Shown: piece by piece, positions 1 through 7,655 of the stretch
Layout of the letters: each line of letters opens with the position of its first letter
How positions within the stretch are numbered: position 1 is the first letter of the stretch
NCBI GenBank assembly: GCA_943704525.1
Contig: CALSCQ010003276.1
Location: 1 to 21,690, forward strand
Reading direction: 5' to 3'
Source: Pigoraptor vietnamica
Lineage: Eukaryota; Opisthokonta; Filasterea
Length of the DNA stretch: 21,690 bases
Made by a program: the position numbers and the translations under genes
Notes under the pieces: model-generated
What the model was told of the DNA's origin: nothing
Seen by the model: the letters and a program-made list of their open reading frames with translations, nothing else
The model's database searches: none

Positions 1-1007
1 AGTCGTCGTTTCCGGAGTATTCGAAGGAAAAGAACCTCATTACCCGTAGGTGTCGCTGACCGGGCAAACGCTCACACGCAATTCAAAACGACGCCCGCGC
101 TAGCTAGCCAGAGATATTATCGCCCCCAATGTGGAGCCACACATAGGGAAAGGATTTCAACGATGCATGCACACATGCAACGGGAAATGCTTCAACATTG
201 CGACCGAGTGAAATAAACACGCACCCGCGGAGGACGCGCGCCGTGAACGACACCCGCAGGACGGGATCGTGCGAGTCGGACGTCGCGATCGAAAACGAGC
301 TGCGGTACTCGCCCTCGGCGGCCAGCGGGGCGATGCGCGCGCGGACGGCGTCCGTCCAGTGGCCGTTGCCGGGCACGCCGCCGCCGTTGAGCAGCTCAAA
401 CTCCAGAGGGCAACGGGATACCAGCCCGTCGCACTTGACGGACGTCACGGACACCCAGCCGCGCCCCACGGATCGCAAGCGCACGGCGAAGGACGGCGTG
501 TTTGGGAGCGCCGAAGTGACGGGCGCGCCCGGCACGACTATTGTGCCCATGTCCACGTGGTCGCGTTGCACAAAGACGCCAGCTAGGATTGGCGCGGAGA
601 GTTGTGAGCCGCACGTTCTCGCACTCTCACTCTCGGACGTGGGATAGACGCGAACACAAAAGCACACACAAACACGATTACTCACCATCGAACACATGCA
701 CTTCCACCGGCACCGAGAGGCGCGCGCGCTCGCCGCCCGAGTGGACGAGGTTGAGCATTACGAATCCGTCAAAGCGTCCGGACTGCTGCGGCTCCATCAT
801 CAGGCGACCCACTTCGAGCGTCTGCTGCGGCTCGACATCCTGCGGCGCGGGAAGTGTGTGAGCAATGCAGAGATCATGCCATGGGCCGCCCTAAATTCAT
901 CCGAATTAAATTGCGCACACGGGCACACCCCCCTCGTGTGTGTGTGAGTGCGCGCGCGCGCCATACATCTGTTCGCCCATCTCTCCTCTCAAAGCAAGCA
1001 CACATAC

Positions 1008-1066
<59 letters not shown>

Positions 1067-2250
1067 ACACACAAGAGAACGCACGCACGCACGCACAGCA
1101 ACTGCCCGGCTCACCCATTGCCCGATTTCGCCCCTTTCCGCGTCCGGCGGGAGGCCAATCTCAAAGGGATCCGACGACATGGCCTCCACCACGCGCAATA
1201 TCGCGCGCGACGAGGGATTGTACACCGTCAGTGGCACAGAGAGCGGCTCGCCGACGGCAATGCGCGCCGCGATGGGACCCACGCGGAACGGGCACTCGAT
1301 CCCGAGTCCGGACATGTGCAGCGGCGACGCCACCGTCCCCGCGAGCGCAAAGGCCGTTCCCTCGGTGCCGCCCGTCATTTTGGGCAGAAAGACGACGTCG
1401 AAGGTGGCGTTCGAGTCCGCGGACACCGAGAGCGCGTTGGCATTCACAATCTCGCTGTGTTTGTGCGCGCGCGTGCACACGTACGTGTGAGTTGTGCGCG
1501 TGTAGGAGCAACATCACAACAATTAGGAGCGGGTGTGCGCAAGCCCGTGCGTTAAAGAGAGCCTTTTGCGAAGGCGTGCACCAGAGACCATCGCATGACG
1601 CTGAACAGACACTACAACGGACGACATACACAGCACAACAGCAGAGAGACCACAAACAGAGAGCAAGCGACTTCGCAACCACCCACAAGTACGGGTTCTC
1701 CGACACGACGCTCCTGATGGCGACCTCCGCCGTGCCTCCCGTGGCGAGGGACATGTGCACCGTCCGCAGCTCCGGAGAGCACAGCGTCACACGACCAAAG
1801 TCAAGAACGGGAGGGTGGAAGCGGAGGGGCGCGGGTGGGTCTGGCGGCGGCTGCTTGGGCAGTCGCGTGCTGTCCGCATCGAGCACTGGGGTGGGAACAA
1901 AGGGCGTTCAGCGCAAAGTGACGATGAGACACGACAAGCACATGCAGCGCCGGGGCATTGCTGGCTCTTCCATGTGAGAGAAAAATGGGCCGTGCAACAT
2001 GAGAGCGCTGGAGAGCAGAGCGAAGAGTCGAGAGAAATCGGAGTGCACGAGCAAGAGGCAAGAGGAATTACCCACTGCTGAACTCATCCCCTAGGCAGTG
2101 GCCGCGACACACCGCGCCCGCCGGGGCCACAAGACCCAGACCCAGCGCCAACGCCGCAAAGAGACACAGACATAGAGCAAGAGGCACCCTCCCCCGCGGC
2201 GGATGTCGTCGCCGCCGGGAAGGGACGGCGTGCGGAACGACGCCGCCCAT
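1..2250 (-). CDS. TMEM131: TMEM131-family ER membrane protein, N-terminal part (partial, continues past the left edge)
   Basis: Exons read on the minus strand: 2250-2076, 1885-1687, 1454-1119, 839-686, 582-225; any further exon lies at or beyond position 1-120 and was not resolved. The ATG at 2250 opens a signal peptide (hydrophobic run LALCLCLFAALALGLGLV, then APAGA). The next exon has FHPPVLDFGRV, the hallmark opening of the TMEM131 PapD-like domain, followed across a junction by NPYF-EIVNANALS, NATFDVVFLPK, GIECPFRVGPI, LTVYNPSSRAILRVVEAMSS and later VPVEVHVFD, all in the order seen in animal TMEM131. Joins are in frame at every junction. In animals TMEM131 sits in the ER membrane; its PapD-like domain binds procollagen and its tail recruits TRAPP for COPII export. 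The transmembrane and tail regions are outside the window. Intron 3 carries a long GT microsatellite. Family call is firm; the cargo in this organism is unknown. Confidence 0.82.
1009..1073. repeat. (CA)n/(GT)n microsatellite in TMEM131 intron 3
   Basis: About 32 CA units with one T interruption near 1062, followed by a short ACGC run (about 1080-1096). On the gene's sense strand this is a GT run starting about 45 bases after the intron 3 donor at 1118. It makes the spurious all-Cys/Val and His/Thr reading frames in this area. Confidence 0.97.
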
Positions 2251-3057
2251 TGTGTGCAATCGGCCGCGATTAATGGCTCATTCGCGGAATATAGAAACGG
2301 TAAAAATGCGGAAAACAAAGAATAAATGGTGAGTGTGAAAGTGCAGCGCGTGCGTGCGAGTGAGTGTGCAGAAGTGTTAATCGCAATGTGATGAGCTGCG
2401 GCCTTCAAATGGGTGAACGGAAACCGCACACGCCACTCGCACGAGGAACGGACATTGGGGAGGCGTACCGCGCACGAATGCAAGCAGTGTGCTCGCGTGA
2501 ATGCAGCAAGCAAGGATGCGCGCGTGTGTGTGTGTGTGTGAGTGAAGGTTGTGTGTGTGCTTGTGTGTGTGTGTGCTTGTGTGTGTGTGTGTGTGTGTGT
2601 GCGTCCAGAAAGTGTGGTCGTCGCGCCGACTCAAAAATGTGGCGTCGGCAAGAGTGCGTGTAAGGTGGATGTTAGACATGTGGATTTTGATGGAAATAGT
2701 TGGCAATTCTTAGACGTGTTCTCAAATTAAACGAGTCTGCAACCGCATGCTCGGCTTTTCTAATCCCAATATGGAGATTGGTAAATATATTGTCTTTTTC
2801 TGGAAATATTCCATGGATTTTTATCTACGTTTACGTATAATAATGATGACTAAAGTACATATATGGACTATATTTCCCGTTTCAATTTATTTTTAGAAAT
2901 GTTAAAGCTCTTTGTGTTACTTCCTCAGTCTACCCCGGATGTCGACTCGTGCACTGAGACTATCAAAGGTGATGCGCGCGCCACACAACACGAAGTGCAC
3001 TGCTCTCTGCGTTTCGTTCGCCACGAAGCCGGTGAAGCCGCGCGGCAGCGAACAAAA
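2251..3057. other. Divergent intergenic region between TMEM131 and SF3A2
   Basis: This holds the 5' ends of two genes transcribed away from each other. A TG microsatellite lies in the middle, and an AT-rich island of about 230 bases (near 2700-2935) lies on the SF3A2 side. A TATA-like CTATATTCC on the minus strand near 2288-2296 is a possible TMEM131 core element. No protein-coding frame here looks real. Confidence 0.6.
2524..2602. repeat. (TG)n microsatellite, interrupted
   Basis: Alternating TG over about 80 bases, interrupted by short pieces (AGTGAAGG, CT). It is in the intergenic region between the divergent TMEM131 and SF3A2 genes. Alternating purine-pyrimidine runs like this can take the Z form. 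Confidence 0.95.
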
Positions 3058-4362
3058 ATGGACTTTCAGCACCGCGCGGGTGCCAAAACGGGCGGCGGTG
3101 GCGTTGCTTCGGCGTCCGAATCTAATGTGGCGCGGCGCGAGCGACTGCGGCAACTTGCGCTCGAGACCATTGATCTGAACAAGGTGGGCGTGTTACACGG
3201 TGCGCGTTGTTTGCGTGTGTCCGTGTGCACGGGGGTGTGCGTGCGTGTGCGCTTATTGGCGTGCATGTGCCTTTGTGTGCGGCGTGTCACTATGCCTCGG
3301 CGTTTTTTTTCACGTCCTCCTTTGCCATGTGCTCAATTCACGGTGACCTCTCCCCTTATTCTCTCCAGGATCCCTACTTTATGCGCAACCATCTCGGCTC
3401 GTACGAGTGCAAGCTCTGCCTCACGCTGCACACGAACGAGGGGAGCTACCTCGCGCACACACAAGGCAAGAAACACCAGGAAAACCTCGGTCGCCGCGCG
3501 GCAAAGGAGGCCAAGGAGAACCCTAATCAGGTCCGTGGTGCGCACCGTTTGCTTGTTTGGGCAATCTTCACCTCTATTGCGGAACTTTATGAGTCGATAT
3601 CCGCACGAAAGTATTCGTGGTCACATCCTGAGCACGTCAGATAGTCCTTTGGCAGTTGTGCACTCGGCAGCTCCTTCTGCGTGGGGTCGCGTTGTGGCAC
3701 GTGCCTTGTGCTCGAGGAAGACCGTCACGTGCGACTGAGTGAGTGCCCATTTTGTGCCGTCAGGTGGCTCCCGTCAAGCCGCGCGTTGAGGCGAAGAAGT
3801 TCATCAAAATTGGACGCCCCGGTTACAACGTAACGAAGCAGTACGACCAGGACACGCACCAGCACAGCCTGCTCTTCCAGGTGAGCGCGCATGGGTGCTC
3901 TCGCGTGTCTGCTTGCATCCTTGTGATTGTTGAAACGACAACACATCCCTGCGTCTGTTCCATGCCATGCAGTTGAGATGCGTCAGTTCGCTCTGACTTC
4001 CAAACATCATATTCATTATATCTCAGAGCACACGAGAATATAGAAACGTCCACACACACACGCAGTCACACACACGCACCCATGCACGCCTACGTATACT
4101 CTTAACCCATCGCTCTAACTCTCGCCTCGCCTCCCCACGCACACAGATCGATTATCCCCAGATTGCCGAGGGCGTCAAACCGCGCCACCGCTTTATGAGT
4201 GCGTTTGAGCAGCGCATCGAAACACCCGACAAGGCGTGGCAGTACATTCTCTTTGCCGCAGAGCCCTACGAGACCATTGCATTCAAGGTGAGCCACTTCC
4301 GCCCACCCCCCTCTGCCCTCCCGACATGCAAACACACTCTACAGATATTACACTCGCACACA

Positions 4363-4393
<31 letters not shown>

Positions 4394-4650
4394 GCATCCC
4401 CTCCGAACTCTCTCTTGTTCCGTACTCTGATTCTGCTCCACGCGTTTTCATGCAGATTCCCTCTCGCGAGATTGACGACGGCCCCAACAAGTTTTGGCAC
4501 AACTGGAACCCTACCACGAAGCAGTTCTTCCTCCAGCTCTGCTTCCGCCCGGACCCCCGCTTTGCGCAGCCGCAGCAGCCGCAGTCCCACTTCATGCAGC
4601 GCGGCCACATTCCCGTCGCCAACCCCCTCAACCCATACATGTCGCGATGA
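3058..4650 (+). CDS. SF3A2: Splicing factor 3A subunit 2 (SF3a66/Prp11)
   Basis: Exons: 3058-3183, 3369-3530, 3764-3880, 4147-4287, 4456-4650; all four introns are phase 0. The product is 246 residues. It begins MDFQHRAGAKTG and has the RRERLRQLALETIDLNK helix, then a matrin-type C2H2 zinc finger (C56, C59, H72, H78) in SYECKLCLTLH...LAHTQGKKH, then FIKIGRPGYNVTKQ, LLFQIDYPQIAEG, PRHRFMSAFEQRIE, WQYILFAAEPYETIAFK and FWHNWNP. It matches human SF3A2 nearly residue for residue over this core. SF3A2 is part of the SF3a complex that matures the U2 snRNP and helps place it on the branch site in the nucleus. The long Pro-rich heptad tail of the human protein (464 residues) is absent; the length is close to yeast Prp11. 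Intron 4 holds a CA microsatellite. Confidence 0.97.
4357..4393. repeat. (CA)n microsatellite in SF3A2 intron 4
   Basis: About 18 CA units with one T interruption, midway through the 168-base intron (4288-4455). It lies on the sense strand as CA, the opposite orientation to the TMEM131 intron 3 repeat. Confidence 0.95.
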
Positions 4651-5068
4651 GCGTATTGCATTCGTCTGACGAGAATTGTTGGCGTGCTCCGCGTGTGCCG
4701 TTGTGCGCCCCGATTTGGCGCCTAACGTGTGGCTGGGATCGCTTGCCTGCGAGCCGGTGTGCCATAAGACTCTGTGCATCGTTCCTGCGTGTTGCGCTGT
4801 TTGCGTGTGATTGCGTGCGTGCGTGCGCGTGCGTGTGCGTTTTGCGGCCGTAGAATGCATATTCTTCCCGGACCCAGCTATAATTGTCGATTTCCTCTGC
4901 TGTGTGTCGTAGTTGATGGGATCGTAGTTCACCCCCACAATCAACCCTTACGTCAAACGCTCGTTTGTGCCTGATCGAACACTCCGGCTTAGAAAGTGTT
5001 GCGCGTGACGGGGAACATTCGGCTAGAGACCTTCACTTGAACGGCGTTGGTGCTTTCTATTCGTGGCT

Positions 5069-5217
5069 TATATATTGTGTAGGCTCGCCTGGCTGGCGTA
5101 TAAGTGGACGGACTTCGGCGCGAAGCTTTTCGACGCCATTGTGCGTCTCAAGACACTGGATACATGTCGCGAGCTTTAAAAGAGCCAAATGTGGTTTTTT
5201 TTTTCTTTCTTTTTTTT
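5069..5217 (+). ncRNA. Possible small structured RNA (speculative)
   Basis: A TATATA run at about 5069-5076 is followed, 40 bases later, by a hairpin (GGCGCGAA / GCTT loop / TTCG-A-CGCC, 5117-5137: eight pairs with one bulged A), and a run of T starts at about 5193. A TATA element, a roughly 100-base span and a T-run is the layout of a polymerase III type 3 gene. No known snRNA or snoRNA box was recognised. The elements may equally belong to the 3' regions of the two flanking genes. Confidence 0.15.
5117..5137. other. Stem-loop, 8 base pairs with one bulge
   Basis: GGCGCGAA pairs with TTCG-CGCC around a GCTT loop, with A5133 bulged. An overlapping shorter hairpin, CTTCG-GCG-CGAAG (5113-5125), competes with it. 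It lies between two convergent genes. Confidence 0.6.
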
Positions 5218-5218
5218 C
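5192..5218. repeat. Poly-T/pyrimidine tract (A-rich on the minus strand)
   Basis: Two T-runs separated by C lie about 175 bases past the pirin stop codon in pirin's direction of transcription. A-rich tracts also follow the mucin-like and HMG-box genes. Confidence 0.9.
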
Positions 5219-5392
5219 GCGAACGCTTTTATATACACACAACATTCAACACGACATCAAACCGCAATGTCAAAGCACGGAATTAAAGGAAAGGAAACGA
5301 GATGAAGACAAGCACGCCGCCACGCAGCTCGGCTGCACGCACTACGCAAAAACCGCACGATCCGCACGCAACGCAGCACTTCGTCACGCCGC

Positions 5393-7077
5393 TCAGAGGT
5401 CCTCGCCGCGAGCCCTGCGCGTCTTCTCAAAGCGCTCGTCGGCGCCTGGAATCTCGCCAAAGCGGCCGCTGCGATAGTCCGCGAAGGCCTGGCGCAGCTG
5501 CTCCTCGGTAGTCATGACAAACGGGCCGTAGCGCGCCACCTGCACAACAACAAAGGCCTATCAGAATCACACGGACTTGTTCGCAGCACACCGCACAAAC
5601 AACGGAGGGCAATCACGAAACGCGGTACCAAGCACCCACCGGCTCCCTCAGCGGCACGCCAGCGAGGAGGAGGAAGCGGCACTCGCTGTTGGACGCAGCG
5701 GCGCGCACCGCAGTACCGGACCCAAACACGACGACCTGGCCCTCGCGTGCCTCCCGATTGTCCGCACCAAACGTGCCTTTCCCGCGGTACACGTAGGCAA
5801 AGGCGTTGAACTCTTCGCCGATCGCCTGCGAGAACTCGCCGCCGGGCTTGATGACGACGTCCAGATAGTGCATGGGGGAGCGTGTCTCGATGACGGCCTT
5901 GACGCCGAGTGCCTCCCCAGCGATCACAGACACGTTCACGAGGCCGTCGGGCGTCGATGTCTTCGGGATCTTCTCGGGCGGGGTGTCCTGGTAACGCGGG
6001 CGAATCATCTTGTCCTTTGCGGGAAGGTTAACCCACAGCTGAAAGCCCTCGTTGCGGCCGCCGTTCTTGAGGAGCTGCGTTTTCAAACGAGGAGAGGACA
6101 GACCGTCAGGAGCCATATTGGGAGGCGCGAGCAGGGCCAGTGCGCAGACACGCAAATGGCGGGTGTGTGATACAGAACAACATACTCCATGTTGTCGCGG
6201 CCACCAACAGCGTACAACAACAGCACCAACGACACGTGACTAAGCTTACCTCGTCCGTGGGCATTTCCGAGTGGATGACGCCACTTCCCGCGGTCATCCA
6301 CTGCACCCATCCGGGGCCGAGATTGCCCGTGTTACCCACGCTGTCCTTGTGCTGGAAGCCACCGTCGAGCACGTACGTCACTGCGAGCGAAATAACAGCA
6401 TGGAATGAGCAAAACGACCGTGGACGGGCTTCCACGCGACAACTCCACACACTCGCCGCCGCGCAAACGCAGTTCACCCACAGCCACGCACACAACACAC
6501 GCGTACGCGCGAAGGACACTACTGATAACGGACTCCATACCTGTCTCAAAGCCGCGGTGAGGGTGGTCGGGGGCCCCCACGGCCTTTCCGGGGGCATAGT
6601 CAACAGGGCCCTGCACGCGGATGCAGCACGGGTTAATTGGCCGAGAAGACAACGGACACAACGACACAAATCTTAACACACAAAGCACGCACAAGTGCCC
6701 ATTCAATTACGACGAAACACGCACACTGAGTGTGAACGCACCAGGTGGTCAAGCATGAGGAAGGGATCGGCTTCCTCGTCGCTGATGAGGGAGCCAATCG
6801 CGCGCCGTACGACAAACCCGCCGCCTTCAAGCTGCTGGCGGGTCGTGACGATGCGCGAAACGGCGCGTTGCACGGCGTTACGGGCGGCAGAGGCCATTTG
6901 CGATGGGGTGAGGTCGTCTGGGGTTGCTTGATGCGCTGTTGAAGTGTCCGCGAGGGCCTCTTGGTGCGCTGCCAACACGAGTGCGGCACTCACACAGACG
7001 AAGGCGAGGGCAAAGAGGGACGATGACGGCGGAACGGGAGAGCTGAAAGTGGACGGCAGAAGGCGACCACCACGCAT
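5393..7077 (-). CDS. PIR: Pirin (cupin-fold iron protein) with N-terminal signal-like extension
   Basis: Exons on the minus strand: 7077-6742, 6610-6541, 6380-6250, 6074-5640, 5539-5393; 372 residues. Family signatures are [71 protein letters not shown] and, at the C-terminus, [11 protein letters not shown] and [20 protein letters not shown]. The four cupin iron ligands are present: H128 and H130 (HPHRG), H172 and E174 (IHSEM). Human pirin is 290 residues, cytosolic and nuclear, an NF-kB coregulator; other members have quercetinase activity. This one has about 75 extra N-terminal residues with a hydrophobic stretch [17 protein letters not shown] ending ALA-DT, like a signal peptide. An in-frame internal Met61 would remove it. 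TATATAAG lies about 75-84 bases upstream of the ATG. It is transcribed away from the ACP7-like gene. Confidence 0.95.
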
Positions 7078-7150
7078 GCCAAGCAAGTGGAGCACGGAGT
7101 GTTGTGCGCCACAAAAAGAAACACACAGAGCAGAGGGAGTGGATTGGCGA

Positions 7151-7161
7151 CACTTATATAC
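7151..7161 (-). promoter_or_regulatory. TATA box for pirin
   Basis: The minus strand reads GTATATAAGTG, about 75-84 bases before the pirin ATG at 7077. This is a near-perfect metazoan/fungal TATA consensus at a sensible distance for a short 5' leader. Confidence 0.6.
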
Positions 7162-7233
7162 CCTCTTCCGAGTGGGGGAGCGTGCTTCTGGATGCGGTGT
7201 CAGGAGACAGTGGCACTCCTACTGGCAGCTTCG

Positions 7234-7267
7234 GTGTGTGTGCGTGTGCGTGTGCGTGTGTGTGTGC
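7234..7267. repeat. TG/CG-rich alternating tract
   Basis: Alternating TG with CG steps (GTGTGTGTGCGTGTGCG...) inside the pirin/ACP7 divergent promoter; a candidate Z-DNA segment. Confidence 0.85.
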
Positions 7268-7312
7268 ATGGTGTGTCGCGATGCCCTTAATTTTTTGTTG
7301 TGTGCCGTGCAG

Positions 7313-7320
7313 CCAATCAG
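7313..7320 (+). promoter_or_regulatory. CCAAT box (CCAATCAG)
   Basis: AGCCAATCAG matches the NF-Y consensus RRCCAATCAG exactly. A second exact copy is 100 bases downstream. Confidence 0.45.
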
Positions 7321-7353
7321 CGTGCGTTTGGGTGACGGAGTTCGCGAAGCCCA

Positions 7354-7367
7354 GTCACGTGCGTGAC
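7354..7367. promoter_or_regulatory. Inverted repeat GTCACG-TG-CGTGAC with CACGTG core
   Basis: Six-base arms flank a two-base spacer. It includes a CACGTG E-box and a CGTGAC half site of CRE/CLEAR type. It lies 40 bases from the first CCAAT box. Confidence 0.4.
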
Positions 7368-7412
7368 AGTAACAAATGTTACCAATTATGCGAGATATCG
7401 GAACATTCGCGA

Positions 7413-7420
7413 CCAATCAG
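7413..7420 (+). promoter_or_regulatory. CCAAT box (CCAATCAG)
   Basis: GACCAATCAG is again an exact NF-Y-type site. A weaker CCAAT at 7382-7386 precedes it by 31 bases, which is about three helical turns, the spacing typical of paired NF-Y sites. Confidence 0.45.
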
Positions 7421-7597
7421 AGCAGATGGCGCGGCTCGTGGCTATTTCCAGTCCATGCCACATGTGACCTCCTGTGCGTTCGCGTCGTGCGTGTGTGCGT
7501 CCATGCGTGTGGTTGCCGTGTTGCTCCCTCAGTGTCTCTCGTGCGTTCGTGCGCCTTCGCGCGTGCAGCCGTGTGTAGTTGTCAGCCGTGTCATCCC

Positions 7598-7604
7598 TTT
7601 AAAA
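7598..7604 (+). promoter_or_regulatory. TATA-like element for the ACP7-like gene
   Basis: TTTAAAA in CCCTTTAAAACTCG, 52 bases before the ATG at 7656. It implies a very short 5' leader of about 20-25 bases. Confidence 0.4.
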
Positions 7605-7655
7605 CTCGCCATCACCCGCTGTGCGCAGTGCACAGTCTTGCACACTCTGCAAACA

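Larger units (their letters stand above)
4651..5392. other. Convergent intergenic region between SF3A2 and pirin
   Basis: 742 bases separate the two stop codons. No convincing coding frame is present. It contains a TATATA run (about 5069-5076), a strong hairpin (5117-5137), a TTTAAAA element (about 5174-5180) and a T-rich tract (about 5193-5217) that would serve as an A-rich 3' element for pirin on the minus strand. No canonical AATAAA was found for SF3A2. Confidence 0.6.
7078..7655. promoter_or_regulatory. Divergent promoter between pirin and the ACP7-like gene
   Basis: 578 bases lie between the two start codons. They contain a TATA box facing pirin (7151-7161), a TTTAAAA facing ACP7 (7598-7604), two copies of CCAATCAG (7313-7320, 7413-7420), a further CCAAT (7382-7386), a split CACGTG-type palindrome (7354-7367), an inverted repeat GTAAC-AAAT-GTTAC (7369-7382) and a TG-rich tract (7234-7267). 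This reads as a compact two-way promoter with NF-Y-type sites. The assignments are from sequence match only. Confidence 0.55.

Noticed and set aside
940-1977. 345-codon plus-strand open frame with a His/Thr repeat
   Set aside because: It is antisense to TMEM131 exons, and its repeat comes from the CA microsatellite.
2863-3738. 291-codon open frame through the start of SF3A2
   Set aside because: It reads SF3A2 exon 1 in frame but also runs through the AT-rich leader and intron 1; the conserved protein starts at MDFQHR (3058) and splices at 3183.
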